Assembly (NCBI GenBank): GCA_003508835.1
Contig: PUFA01000066.1
Span: 1,240,001-1,304,000, forward strand
From: Eonycteris spelaea
Lineage: Eukaryota; Chordata; Mammalia; Chiroptera; Pteropodidae
Length of the DNA stretch: 64,000 nt
Reading direction: 5' to 3'
Shown here: positions 36,133-50,091 of the stretch, piece by piece
Layout: every line of letters begins with the position of its first letter
Numbering within the stretch: position 1 is the stretch's first letter
The notes under the pieces: model-generated
The model's input: the letters and a program-made list of their open reading frames with translations, nothing else
Told to the model about the DNA's origin: nothing
The model's database searches: none
Made by a program: the position numbers and the translations under genes

Positions 36133-36257
36133 TGTCATTTATTGATCACTTGATACATGTATCAGAATCTGAGTATTTTAAATCTTTATGTAATTCTCTT
36201 ATGTAATTCTCAAAACAACCTCATAAGGCATTTTTTAATGTTCATTTTAAGATGAGG
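36133..36257 (-). repeat. MIR SINE fragment, antisense
   Basis: 'gtcatttattgatcacttga' followed by 'tctcaaaacaacctcataag' and 'ttcattttaagatgagg' matches a reversed MIR. A short 'cttatgtaattct' doublet lies inside. Confidence 0.6.
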
Positions 36258-37630
36258 TTCTCAGCTGGATGGACTAGTCTATATCCAAAGTTTGTAATCT
36301 TTACTATATTGCCTTCTCATTTTCTGCTTACTTGAAATTTGCCATTTTATGACAGATTTTTTTACCACATTATACGTGATCTCATCTTTTCTGGGCAGGC
36401 TAGTTTCCTCACGTACTGCGAAGCGTGGGGGAGCCAGAGGTTTACTCTGTGTTTAGCAGAATTCCAGAAATCATTCCTGGAACAGAAAGCTGAAGGCATT
36501 TTGTGTTTTATAGAATGATACTCGGTTGTAAGTATGTGTGTGTATGTTTTAAATTCCAGAAAATGGTGGTAGCTGTGTTGTCATCTTTTAATTATATTTT
36601 AACTTCTGGAGTCCAAGAGATTTATAGCAATACCACAGATTATTTGATGGCAGATTTATTCTTGTTTTTCGGTAGTGTTTCACTTTTAATTTTGTTTGTG
36701 TTTGTAACCAAAAAGGTAGTCTTACATCTTTTAGTAGATTTAGTAGGGTCTTTAGAAATGAGTGGAGAAAGGAATCTGAACTTTATAGGCATGGAAGATT
36801 TTAACTAAGGGCATGGAAAGATTGTGCCAATTCAGCTGAGGATTAACTGGAGAATAAAGTTAAACTTTTGGAGTTATCCAGCTAAATTTACTACCTGAAC
36901 TACTAAAGGGTGGTAATAATGGAATTAGAACAAACTGGGTAGACTTGCGAAGTATTAAAAACTGATGATTCCAGAGGATGACAGAGGTGCAAGACATGAA
37001 CTCTTAAGAGCATCTTGTGGTCTCCAAGTTTGCCTATAGTAGTAACTATTTGTTGTATGAGTAAACGGACAGAATAGGTAATTTTGGTGATGACCAGAGG
37101 TTATAAGTCTAAACTCCTTTTCTGAGTTCTGCATGTTTTTAAACATCTGGTTGTTGCTGTTAAGAGAATGTAGTGTGGAATTTCCACATAAGCCTATATA
37201 AGACGCTGTTGAAAGACAAATTGTCAAATTATTTCCCCCTATGGTCACTTTAAGTGGCAGACTTTCTGATAGAATTGTCTTCTCAATTCAGAATTTTAGT
37301 AGGATACTTTTTCTTGTGGCTACATAACACTTAATTGAACCATAATAAAAATTTCATGCAAGCCCCTCTGAAGGCTTTATTGGTATTTTGTTCTAAAGAT
37401 AATAAATTAAATCTTTAACTTAGCCTCATTGGTATATTTTGACAAGTGAGATTGAATCGACAAAATTGGTCATGAATTACAGAAGTAATCATGGATCAGA
37501 CTGAGAATCTCAATGGGAGATCAGGAAGGAGAGAGAGGAAGGATGGAAGTATTTTTCAAGTTGGCATATGTAAGATTTTTAAGAGGATTTGCTCTAGTTC
37601 ACTTCTACTCAAAACTATAGTCTGCTGTTC
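36258..37630. other. Intron-like DNA, nothing recognised
   Basis: No repeat or exon assigned. The frames at 36503-36808 plus and 36955-37248 minus lack support. Confidence 0.35.
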
Positions 37631-37635
37631 CTGTA

Positions 37636-37772
37636 GTGTTTGTAGTATCATCTGAGCAGCATTAGAAGTGCAAATTCATGGGGCTGTACCCCAGACCTAC
37701 TGAGTTATAATCTCTGGAGGGTGGGGTTCAGGAATTTAACATCCCCTGCTCCCTGAAGTTTGAGAAGCACTG
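37636..37772 (-). mobile_element. MER5A-type hAT-Charlie MITE, minus orientation
   Basis: 'ccccagacctactgagttat', 'ctctggagggtggggttcag' and the terminal 'gtttgagaagcactg' match MER5A in reverse. Confidence 0.85.
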
Positions 37773-37895
37773 TTCTAGACAGTAGGAAAGGAGAATTAAC
37801 TCAATTCATTTCCTCTTTTTTGAAATATGATTAACTCTTCTGTTGAAGAAACATATGTTCTTCCTCTTTTTTAAAGAGGCCTTCCTCTGTTAATT

Positions 37896-38073
37896 CAGTG
37901 GTTATCAAATTAAGAGCACACCAGAATCACTTGGACGCTTAAATCACAGATTGCTGGCCCTTACCTTCAGAATTTACTATTCTAATACAGGGTTCAAGAA
38001 TTTGCATTTCTAAGTTCCTTGGTGTTGGTGATGTGGTGCTGTTGGTCTGGGGACCACATTTGAATAGCCACTG
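37896..38073 (+). mobile_element. MER5A-type hAT-Charlie MITE, plus orientation
   Basis: It starts 'cagtggttatcaaattaaga', continues 'ccagaatcacttgga', 'cacagattgctggccctta' and 'aatttgcatttctaagttcc', and ends 'tttgaatagccactg'. It is full length and inverted relative to the neighbouring copy. Confidence 0.9.
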
Positions 38074-38397
38074 CTCTGCAGCAAATGGAGTGATAATGGA
38101 AGTACAGAGAGCATGGGGCAGGGAGGTGGAGGTTCTGATTCTGGCAAGATCTGACCTTCTAATGGTTTTCTGGACCCAAGATTCCTTATTATGGAAAATA
38201 GGGGATGAGACTATACTTCTAAAATACCCTGGTTACATAATGGAAGCTGAGTTTTAGGTAGTTGTTGGATACCTTTTTTTCTACCTGTGTTGCCTCTTCT
38301 CTGCCAAATCGCTAAATAGTTGCTATTGGGTAATTTTAGAATAGAAATTTATGCAACCACAGTGATTAGTACAATTAAAATTTGGGAAAAGGGTAGT

Positions 38398-38505
38398 ACA
38401 AAAACCATGAACTTGGAATTCAGGCTCTTCTGAGTTCTAACTAATCCCTGTTCGATCACTTGTGAGACCTTGAGCATTAGTTTACTTATCCATGGACAGT
38501 GAACT
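38398..38505 (+). repeat. MIR SINE fragment, sense
   Basis: 'ggaattcaggctcttctgag', 'tcacttgtgagaccttgagc' and 'ttagtttacttatccatgga' fit a MIR. It ends just before a local tandem duplication. Confidence 0.5.
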
Positions 38506-38514
38506 GCTGTGTGC

Positions 38515-38844
38515 CCTAGGATTCTAGTACATTTTCATTCCTTCTCTTTATGGTAGAATCTATTTTAAAATGATTCGAACTATTAGTTTTCCTAGGTTCA
38601 AAACGGTAAATGAAAATGGAGAGACACAAAGGATAAAAGTTATTTGAGATTAAATTGTATACAAAACACAGCCTTTTCATATCCTGGAATTCTAGTAAAT
38701 GTTTTATTTCTTCTCTTTATGGTAGGATCTAGTTTAAAATGAGTCAAACCATTAGTTTCCGTAGGTTCAAAATGGTGAATGAAAATAATTGGAGTGACAA
38801 AAAAGTTGTTTGGGATTAGATTGTATACAAAACACAATCTTTCA
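38515..38844. repeat. Two-copy tandem duplication, unit about 167 bp
   Basis: The segments 38515-38680 and 38683-38844 share the ordered blocks 'ttcttctctttatggta', 'attagttt', 'taggttcaaaa', 'aatgaaaat', 'attgtatacaaaacaca' at a lag of 166-168 bp, with scattered substitutions and small indels. I cannot assign the unit to a known repeat family. The divergence suggests an old duplication. Confidence 0.8.
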
Positions 38845-38849
38845 TCTAA

Positions 38850-40635
38850 TAAAGGTCAGTTAGTGTGTGGGGCTACCCAGATTTTCTTGATCTAGATTCC
38901 AGTCTGGTGTTTAGGGAAACACTGAATAAATCCTTTTTGAGCAAGTATTTTTTAATGACTAGAAACAGTAAGATGATATCTAACAAAATAATTCTAGTTT
39001 AAAAAATGGTTTAAACTTTTTGGTAAATAATGTGGTTGCTGAAAGATTTCAGGCAGATTACATTAGGTATCACAAAACCTTTTTAATATAAGGATAAACA
39101 AATACTAGGGGATTTGAAAGGATTCAAGTTTAGTTTGGGCTATTCTTGGTTAGGGAATCTGTTAGATGCTAAGTGATTGCACCTGTTCAGTATTATTGAA
39201 TTTGAGGTCTTATTTTTGAATATTATTTTGGGGCTGCTTTTTGTTGCGTATATTTGATAAGAAAGATGATTGTGATTAGAAACTTGTATACAAGTGGTTT
39301 TTTAATGACCATTTTTTCTATTTAAAATGTTAATATAGGACTTATAGAAATAAGTTTTTGCTGGGGTTTTACCAGAATGAATCTAATTAATGTTTCTAGT
39401 ATAGCTAAATATCAGCAGATTGGCTTAAATCTTGGTAGGATATTTTTTCATAGGAATTCCCACTTATCACAAATGGAATCTTGTGCTTCATTGGACTGGT
39501 CATGTCACAGCTTTTGGAGCCCTTCCTTATCTGTGCAATGAGATACTTTTCCTGATAAGTTAAAGCATATTATTACTGTAATTAACACTTTTATAGTACT
39601 CTAACAATACTATAACTATGACAATAAGTGTTATTGCTCTGTTTTCTCCTTGTACTCTACAAGTCTCTTGGCGCCATGGAAATTTTAAGTTCTAATATGA
39701 GATTTATTAGTGTCTTGCTTTTGAAAGCCTGAACATACTTTCCCACTCTAGTACTTGAAAGAATTGTCTATGTGCAAATTTATATTCCCCAAGACTTGTG
39801 CTAAAAGTGGTGTTTCCTGTTTATGCATGTGCCTGAAAAGATATCCGTGTAATGAACAGCAGTACCTTAAGTTCTCACTTGGTACTTACAGGTTTTGCCA
39901 TTATTAGGAATTGTCAGGTCAGTATTGCTTTCCTTCTGTGAGATCAGCTACTGTCAAGTTATCAGTGGGAGTGAGGAGCTGGATGAAAATATTTTCTTCC
40001 CTGATTCATTTTGGTTACATGTTTGTGCTTTTTGTATTTAATCCAAAAATATAAAAATACTTAGTAATTTTACAAGTTAAATTTTTTCTTGGTAAGATAG
40101 CTCTGACATTGACAGTCTGTAATCTATTTCGGAAACATCTGAGGTTTGTATTTTCCACTACTTAACAGTCCTCAAAACAAGTTTATTGTAAGAGATTTTC
40201 ATTGGAAAAGAAGATTAATTTCCTTGACAAGGCAAATACTGTCATAATATATAAATCTTGGTATGTAGTAGGCATTGGAAGTTTTTGAATTGGTGGAAAA
40301 AGTCTTCCAAAATTTTTTCTTATGCATGTAATATTCAAAGCCTTACGATGGTTGTGTGAGATTTTAAAGGAAAGTCTTCTATATCAATTAAGTTTAAATT
40401 TATTGAGAACCAACCTGTTCGGATTAATGACCCAGAGACTGCATTAGTCTATGATAAAGAATTTTCATGTTCCTTTTTTTGTTATAGAAGTGAGCATATG
40501 GTATAGAAATTCTGCATCTTATTTTTTAAGTTTTATGCAACTTAGTTATAAAATATTTCAAAATGTTATTACTTGGTGTTAGATATTAATATGATAATGT
40601 GGCATATTTCTTTGCAATTCTCATGATTTAAAGAA
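38850..40635. other. Intron-like DNA, nothing recognised
   Basis: AT-rich, with no exon or clear repeat. Confidence 0.35.
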
Positions 40636-40639
40636 ATTA

Positions 40640-41735
40640 ATAGACTTTTTTAGAATAGTTTTAGATTTATAGAAAAATTGGGCAAATAGTGGAGAATTCC
40701 CATATATACCCTCCCTACTCCCAATTTCCCCTGTTAACATATGGTACATTTGTTATAATTAACCAGTATTAATACAGTATTATTAACTGGTCTGTATTTT
40801 GCATTAAAAGTCACCCTTTATAGTTCTATAGGTTTTGATAAAAGCATTATAGTATTACATAGAATAGTTTCACCTCTTTAAACGTTACTTGTGCATCACC
40901 TTTTCATCCTTTTCTCCTGAAACCTGGTAACCACTGGCCTTTTTACTGTTTCTATAGTTTTGGCTTTTGCTGAATGTCATGTAGTTGGATCATATAGTAT
41001 GTAGCCTTTTCAGATTGGCTTCTTTATTTAACTTAGCAATGTGAATTTAAGATTTCTTCATTCTTTTCTTGGCTTGGCCACTCATTTTTATTGCTGAATA
41101 ATAATTCACTAAATGGTTGTACCACGGTTTATCCATTCACCTATTGAAGGACGTCTTGGTTGCTTCCATTTTGGGACAATTGAAAGTAAAGCTGCTGTTG
41201 TAAGCAATTGTGTGTAGATTTTTGTGTATCTTTTCAACTCAGTTGGGTAAACACCTAGTAGTGCATTTATCAGATCATATAGTAAGAGTATGTTTAGCTT
41301 TGTAAGAATCTTCCAAACTGTCTTCTAAAGTGGCTGTATCGGTTTGCATTTCCCTAGCAATGATTGGGAGTTCCTGTTGCTTCTTATTCTCATCTCCATT
41401 TGTTATTGTCAGTTTTTTCGATTTTAGCCATTCTAATAGATGTGTGGTGGCATCTCATTTTTGTTTTAATTTGTAATTTACTAAAAATATAATATTGAGT
41501 ATCTTCATATGCTTGTTTGCCATCTATGTATCTTTTGGTGAGGTGTCTAGATCTTTTGCCATTGTTTAATGGGTGATTCGTTCTCTTATGTTGTTATTGT
41601 TTCTCATTGTTATTGTTGTTATTTAAGAGTTCTGTGTATATTGTGTTTTGCAAGTCCTTTATCAGACGTGTTTTACAAATATTTCCTTTTAGTCTGACTG
41701 GACTTGTTTTTGTTTGTTTGTTTTTTGGTTTTTTG
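40640..41735 (-). mobile_element. L1 ORF2-end and 3' region, antisense, about 1.1 kb
   Basis: A continuous antisense L1 order: 'tttagatttatagaaaaatt', 'ggagaattcccatatatacc', 'gttggatcatatagtatgta', 'tttatccattcacctattga', 'cactgtcttctaaagtgg'-like text, and 'gccattctaatagatgtgtg'. It ends in a GTTT-rich tract. Confidence 0.85.
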
Positions 41736-41760
41736 TTTTTGTTTTTGTTTTTGTTTTGGT
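41707..41760. repeat. (GTTT)n/(GTTTTT)n low-complexity tract
   Basis: T-rich run punctuated by single or double G. Confidence 0.85.
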
Positions 41761-41969
41761 CTTTACTGGCAAATGAGGGCCAGGAATTGGACTTGTGATC
41801 TAGCTTTGGAAAAGAGTTAGGATTTTGTATTTCAAATGTAAAATAAGGTTTAGCAATGTTTATAAATGAATTACAACCTTCTCAAGTCCCTTTTATTTTG
41901 TGATTATAAGCAAAACAAACTAATTTTGGAAAATTTGGTGCAATTTTAAAGTAGGAAAAGGTACTGGTA

Positions 41970-43408
<1,439 letters not shown>

Positions 43409-44560
43409 AACTCATGATTTTTTATTCCTGGTCTGTTTATATACACTGCAGATGTTTTCTCTTAGTTTGTTATTTACCTTTTAAATTATTTTTTATTTCT
43501 CCTTAATTTGGGACTTACAGAAAAGTTGTAAGACTAATATGAAGGATTCCTGGGTACCTTTCACTCATCTGTGAATGTTAGCATTTTACTCTATTTGCTT
43601 TCCCCTATCATTAAAAAACTTTTTTTTCTGATCCATTTAAAAGTTCACAGACATGATGCCCCTTTACTCCTAAATACTTTAGTATATATTTCTTCAAAAC
43701 AAGGAATTCTTAATTTTACATTATCACACTACAATTATAAACATCACGTAATTATTATTGATACAGTAATCTATTCTGTAGATCTTATTCAGATCTTACC
43801 AGTTATTCGAATAATGTCCCCGAGAGAGAAGGAAAATCCAAGATCGCAGCATTGCATTCAGCTCTGTCTCTCTTGTTGTTTTCAGTTTGGGATGGTTTCT
43901 GGTCTTTGTGTTTCCTGACATTGATACTTTTGAAGGCTGCAGATCAGTTGTTTTGTGGGAGTCCCTCAGCTTGTGCCAGTGTTGTGCTTTCTCACGTTTA
44001 GGTTCAGGTTCTGCACTTTTGGGGGAGGACCATCCTAGAAGCGACGTGGTCGTCTCAGTCTGTCCAGCCACCCAGGAGGCACGTGACATTGATTAGTTCC
44101 ATTACTGCTGGTGTTAACTTTGAACATTTGGTTGAGGTGGTGTCTGCTTTCTCCATTGTAAGGTTTGTAGGAAGATACTGTAAAGTTTCCTGTGAGGCTG
44201 AAAGGTTTTGAGTCTGTAATGATGGAAATATCCTATTGCTCCTTAAACTTATACCCACTAGTTTTAGCTTCCATTGATGATTCTTGCCTCCTGAATGAAT
44301 TATTATGATTTTGCCAAGTGGTGATTTTCCATCAATCCTTTACATATGTGAGTTTGCTTTTTATTGGAAGAGCTTTCTCTTTGTGCATATATTTTTATTG
44401 TAGATTCATGAATTTTTAGTTTATTCAGTAGATTATAATCCTTTACCATTATATGGTGCTCAAATTGTACCAGATTTGTCTAGTTGATGTTTAACTTTGA
44501 TTACGGTGGGTTTTATTTTTGTTTTTGGTATTTGGAATGTATAAAAATATGGTTTTTAAA
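43409..44560 (-). mobile_element. Old L1 (L1M-type) 3' region, antisense
   Basis: 'acagaaaagttgtaagacta', 'ttcctgggtacctttcactc', 'ttcctgacattgatactttt', 'ggttgaggtggtgtctgctt', 'ccattgatgattcttgcctc' and 'ctcaaattgtaccagatttg' follow L1M order. It shares its 3' blocks with the copy at 2940-3460. Confidence 0.8.
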
Positions 44561-44564
44561 TGTA

Positions 44565-45320
44565 TTGCCCTTTTCAGGCTTCTAGATTTTGTGTTGTACT
44601 TAGGGGAAGCCCTCTCTTACTTTAACTCCGATCCCCGTTGTTGATCATCTAACTCCCATGGTTTTCTAACCTTTGCTGCTTGCCTTCTGCGCTCCACCCT
44701 GGGGAGCAGCTGGGGATAGAGAAGCCCTTAGTAAGTCCCCATAGCCAAAACAACCATTAAGGCATAACACTTACAAAAAAAATTTAACCCTAGGAAATGA
44801 AAACCTGTAAATGTATTCAGACTTCTCATTTTCAAGCAGTATGCTAAGTGTATTTAATCTTTTCTTAATGATTCAGGACATTGGGAACATGACTATTACT
44901 TTTTGGGGGGGGCGGAGAGAGGCTTTGGATGACACCTCTCATACCTCCTGAATTAAACAGGATTATTTCTCTTTAGACTGAAAGACACTAGAGTCTGCAC
45001 CACTTTATTTTTAAGATTTTTTCCCTGTTTTCTTTTTTTCTTAATTCTGTTTTCCTTCGCTATTGTTTGCCAGCCACTTAACTGTACTTTCCTCCTGTGG
45101 TCAGTACTTATTGCTCCTCATCTTCTCTCCCTTCTGGTCTGCCATGAGATTGGGAAGCCAAGTACACACATTATAATAAGCTAGAAATAGAAGAAACTCA
45201 AGTGTGAGGTTCTGAGAGTCTCTTCTAGTGAATGGGTGGGCTGTATGCTTTTTGCACCCATTTGTCCAGCTTTTCCTGACAGTGTTGGTGGCAGTGAGGA
45301 TATCCGTCATTCGGCCTTTA
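44565..45320. other. Intron-like DNA, nothing recognised
   Basis: Mixed-composition sequence with a G8 run at about 44904. The 148-codon minus frame at 45101-45547 crosses a MIR and has no support. Confidence 0.35.
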
Positions 45321-45324
45321 TAAC

Positions 45325-45435
45325 TGCGGTTTGAGATAGGTAGGGCGAGAGGCGTTATCCTTATTTTATAGAGGAAGAAACGTGCGATGGTGGCAACGCA
45401 GTTAATAGAGCTGGAATTTGAACCTGTCCTTTTCC
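45325..45435 (-). repeat. MIR SINE fragment, antisense
   Basis: 'atccttattttatagaggaa', 'gaaacgtgcgatggtggcaa' and 'gagctggaatttgaacctgt' match a reversed MIR. Confidence 0.65.
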
Positions 45436-45764
45436 CCCAAATCCATTGAATAAGCATTTTTAAAAATAATCCTCCTTTGCCCCATTTGTTACTAATACTT
45501 CCTAGAAAGCTATGTTGTGTACTGGCTTTAAATATGGTTCTTTTCATTGACTTTATGAAACTTAACTTTTAAAATGAAGCATATTTTAAAACAGGTTAGC
45601 ACATAATTTTCAAGTTCCCATGGGTCTACAGTGTGGGTCCCAGAGTAGATAGAAGTGGGAAGAAGGTTGAGACCGTTGGACTTAATGATAATAAAATAGA
45701 TAATGAAATTAACTATCATTAGTCAGTTCTCTGTTAGTGCTATCATATATAGTGCAGTCTGTCT

Positions 45765-46010
45765 AAACTCTCTTTGCATGGTTGGTTCCTTTCAGCCCTC
45801 AGATTAACTGTTTCATCCTCAGAGAGCCCTTTTCTGACCTGCAATTACTTCACTTTTCCTACTTTCCCTCCCTTTCTATATCATATCACCCTATTTATTT
45901 CCTTTACAGCACTTATCACTTTCTGGAAGTACCTTGTTTATTTGTTGTTTGTTAATACTGAATAAAATGTAAGCTCTGTGATTTTATCCATTGTCTATCT
46001 TTAGGATTTA
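45765..46010 (+). mobile_element. LINE L2 3' region, sense
   Basis: 'catcctcagagagccctttt', 'atatcatatcaccctattta', 'acagcacttatcactttctg' and 'aaaatgtaagctctgtga' form a clear L2 3' order. Confidence 0.85.
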
Positions 46011-46220
46011 CCCCATCTCAAAGACATATGCTTAGGACTTTTTGAACTTCTCTGAGCATTTCCTTTTACTACACCCAGGGTCTAGGCTCTGTGAATTCAA
46101 GGACTTCTGTGAGAGCCTTGTGTCTTGTTTACTTTTATATCCACAGAAATTGGAATAGCAGTACTGTAGAATATGTATAATATCAGCAAACATTTGTGAA
46201 ATGAATGGATGATTTATACA
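46011..46220 (+). repeat. L2-type 3' end, paralogous to 46975-47175
   Basis: 'gtctaggctctgtgaattca', 'aggacttctgtgagagcctt' and 'aaacatttgtgaaatgaatg' resemble an L2-type 3' end. The left half is shared with 46975-47175. Confidence 0.5.
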
Positions 46221-46974
46221 TACTGTTAACCTTGTGCGAGGCACTTCTAATACAGCCTATTAGCTTTTTCACTTGAGAGGTATGGTTGAAGCTTATAGTC
46301 TAATATCTTTGAAAAGAGTAAGTATGTGGTATAGTTACATTATTACTGATTAATAATACCATTTTATATGGTATAGTACTGTGGCTATCCAATAAATGAG
46401 ACATTCTGTTTAAAAAATTACTGTGTTCAGTTTGATGCCATAGGAAATATTTCAATTATTATTATTGTTTTTTAAAAACATTGAATCGTAAAGAGTGATT
46501 CTCAAACTTATCTGTGAACCACTCTGACAGAGCAAGAAGACAGGATGGCCAATGTTTTGTTTGCTTTTATTTTAGAGTCAGTATTTCCTTTCACGTTCCG
46601 TGTATGGCACGAGGCTGCATTGGTGTGAGTAGACGATGAGGCAGCTAGCTGCTGTGGCTTTGATTTGTCTTGTTTGTCAAGTGCAGAACAAGTTGGGTAT
46701 TTGGCTAAAACCAGGGGAGAAGAATGACTTCATTGGAGATGAGAGGGATGGTTGCACCTCTCACACCCTAGTCTGTGGCAAGAAGCTAGCTAGCCACTGC
46801 TTACCCCCCTGTGCTTTGTTCTGAGTTATTTTTGGGATAATTCATGTGATTGGAAAAAAAGAATATAGAGGCTTGGAGAAATTGAGGAAAAATTTATCCC
46901 TTCAAGTGCCTCACAAGGTGTTGGGAGGGAGGGGAGAATATGCATAACTAATTTAATTTTACCCTTTCTCCATT

Positions 46975-47175
46975 TTTGGAGTTTGTCCTGTCTCAAAGGT
47001 GTGTGATAAGGTCTTGTTGAATTCTTCTGATTGCCTTCCTTTGCCATGCCAGCCACTAGATTCTTTGAATTTAGGGACTTAGAGTATTTTGTACTTGGTT
47101 GCCTTCCTTTTCCTAAACTGATTTTAGAAAGCCCTTTATGTATGCTGAAAGCTCTCTGCCCATTAAATAGCCCTT
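46975..47175 (+). repeat. L2-type 3' end, second copy
   Basis: It shares 'tctcaaag', 'ttgaa.ttctctga'-like text and 'ttctttgaatttagggactt' in the same order as 46011-46220, about 970 bp to the left. Confidence 0.45.
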
Positions 47176-47489
47176 TCCTGCCAATCATTGAAAGGTAAAA
47201 GGCTTAAAAAAAGTCACGCAATATCAGTTTGTTTGAACTTGAGCATCTAATATCTTCGTGTTTTGTTGTTGTTGAACCTTCGAACTTCAATCATAATAAA
47301 AGGATGGGGAGCATAAGAGAGGAACAAAATTATATTCTCAATTTATGCAGAAAATAGAAATATAATGGCTTGAACATGCTGACAATTAAAAAAGGCCAGG
47401 TTTTGTGTTTGTTATACAACCATTAACAATACAGAGATGCTTTCCGTATTATATGTATTTGTGGAATATCATGGTTTAAGCATAACTCC

Positions 47490-47580
47490 CTTTTTGGTAG
47501 GTAGGAAAACGAGGAACACACAATTAATCGAATTCATCCAAGGTTATAAATAGAAAATTACAAGGAGCATATAGATTTTC
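47490..47580 (-). repeat. Possible MIR fragment, antisense
   Basis: 'taggtaggaaaacgaggaac' and 'catccaaggttataaataga' are MIR-like but diverged. Confidence 0.35.
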
Positions 47581-49880
47581 TGATTCTGCCTAAAATTTTA
47601 TCCAGTTAGTCGAAATATATAGAGAGCCTCAAAGCTGACAAGCTAAGCAAATTAGTGTGGTTTCCTGTCTGTACATAGTAACTGCTCAATTAAGTCTTGC
47701 TATTATTAATTATTCAAGGCGAGAGTTTGTTCTAGTTACTGATAATGTATATTTTGATGATGTCTTTTGAGCACAGAAACGACATTCATATTAATATTTG
47801 TGAGAAGAAAATTAAATTTCAGTACAGAATTTGCACATATTTTGCAATATAGGCTTTTATGTTTTGGATTTCTCCTTTCATAACTTATGCCACCATTGAT
47901 TTTAGGTAAGAGAAATTTGAATCTTATTCTCTTTTCTTCAAGGGCCTGTATCTTCTTTTGTAGGTGTTTTGCATAGCAAGTACAGGTTGTATTATGTTGA
48001 ATGCTAAGTTTACTTCGATGTCTGGTATTAGATGATTTGTATAGTATTAAGTGAAATGTTTTAATGTATTGTAGCAGCAATGATATCTTTGATATAATTT
48101 TGACATGAGTATTATATGGAATTAACTTTGTTTTTAAATATCAAGGAGTAGAAATATTTTAATCTTTATATGCCAGGAATTCTGGGATCTTCCTGTTCCC
48201 CCTCTTTATACAGCTGCTGGTGGAGATGGAAGCCTATCTCAGTGTTAATAAACGCCATCACCCATTCCCTTCCCCCAGCCTAACGCTAGAGCCTAGTTTG
48301 CCTGCAGCTGCAGTGGTAGGCATCTTTCAGGAAGTGACCTTGGCTTGTATTAATCAAATTCAGAACACACAAAAAAGCTTCTTGCTAACATGCTGACTTG
48401 ATGTAAAATTTTATCGCATCCATTTTCTTTCAAAATGAGGCCATCTTGTAAAAAGAAGATACACAGAAGACTCTTCTCATTTAATGTATTATATACAAAA
48501 AAAAAATTCTGTTAGTCGTGTTTAAAAAAGACCTAGATTTTAAGAGTATAGACTTTATAAGACAAATATGCATAAACTTAAATCATGACGGTTTGGGAGT
48601 TTTTACCAGAAAATTACTTTTTTAAAAAATGCTAAATTAAAAGAGACCTATATTAACACCAAGTTTCTATATTTACTGTATTAACAACTGACAGACATTA
48701 AATTGCTATGGTAACTTTATGCACCATGAATTTATTTTGGGACCCTTTAGCATTTATATATTAAATAAGGCAATTTTGTATATTGGTGCACTTTGGGTAT
48801 CTAGAAATACCTGTGGTATCTTATTTTGCTGATTTGGGTTAAGAAAATGAATATCCTACGTGAAATAATTTCCTTAGGCAGTAGTAGTGCCTACAGCGGC
48901 TTCTAAATATAACCTTACATTTAAGTCAATAAGCCTGCTGAAATTCGACTGCCTATTGTATTAATGAGAAATATTGCTAACTACAAGTTCACAGATATGC
49001 TTATTTAGGGTTTAACCAATCATTTTGATAGAGCAGTTTAATATAAATATTTTACTTTTATCATGCAATGCTTCAAAGAAATCTAGTTTTTAAATGTAGG
49101 ATAGTTAAGGTGTGTATAGTACAGACTTCATTTTAACCTTGTTCAATATTAAATAAAGAATGTTGAAAAGAGGATTTAATGGATTAGTTTACTGATGTTT
49201 TCTGCATTTGGAAGAAATTTACATAAAAATGAATTAGACAGCAGTTGGATCTATTACCAAAGGGTCGATTCTTAAGTTTATTATATACGGGATCACTCCT
49301 GGGTACTGGTGTTTAGAGGGAAGAAATAGAGGAAAAGAAAGCTTAAACCTTAGGACCTGTACCTGCGTTTAGGTAGATGTACAGTATGAAAAGGACAGGC
49401 ATGTTACATGTTCATAATAATGATTTGGAAAGGAGGTGGGGAACCTATGCAAATAAAAAATTGGGGTATAGATAAAAACTAGAATTTTTTTTGTGTTGTT
49501 TTTAAAGCATTTACTGGATACACAACCATCCATTATCTTTCATCATGTTATTAATTGTTCTTAGAATTGCAGCCTATGGAGATAAGTCTGTCTCTTTAAC
49601 CTGCCGAAGTTCACGCTTTGTCTTGATACTAGCATTAATGATTTGTTAGATACTACAGGATAAAGAAACCGATTTCAAGGAGGAAGATGATAATTACTTC
49701 ATTATTTCTTCTCTCAAATACATGTTTAAAATGCATGGTCTTAAATAAGATTGTCACCTTGAACTTAAAATGTTCTTGCCTTCTGCCCCCACCCCCCCAA
49801 AAAAAATTAAAAAAAAAAAACAAGGAAAAGGAAAGCCTTCCAAGAAAAGGAATATGTGCAGTCCTGGTAGCCAATGAGTT
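47581..49880. other. Intron-like DNA, mostly unrecognised
   Basis: No repeat family named. A G+C-richer patch at 48180-48360 stands out (see findings). A mixed C-run and A-run lies at about 49789-49820. Confidence 0.35.
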
Positions 49881-49926
49881 AATGTGCATTTGCAGCCGGA
49901 GGGGTCAGTTTGCAGTCTCTGTTTCC

Positions 49927-49936
49927 TGATTGGTTG
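49927..49936 (-). promoter_or_regulatory. Inverted CCAAT box candidate
   Basis: TGATTGGTTG is a reverse-strand CCAAT motif, about 150-250 bp upstream of a candidate first coding exon. G+C content rises from here to 50240. Function is inferred. Confidence 0.4.
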
Positions 49937-50091
49937 CTAAAAGGTGAAATTGAAACCACTGTAAACTTTTGACCCTGTAGCAATTCTTGTGGAACGCTGT
50001 CCACTGGTGGAGCCCAGAGCTTCGCTCACCTCCCCACCCAGCTCTCCCACCCCCTTTCCTGTATTTATTTTGTGTGATCGTGCAGCACCGC

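Noticed and set aside
45101..45547. 148-codon minus-strand ORF
   Set aside because: It crosses a MIR fragment and lacks any protein-family features.
46636..46824. 62-codon plus ORF with signal-peptide-like start
   Set aside because: The hydrophobic run is short, with no mature domain, no exon signals and no family resemblance.
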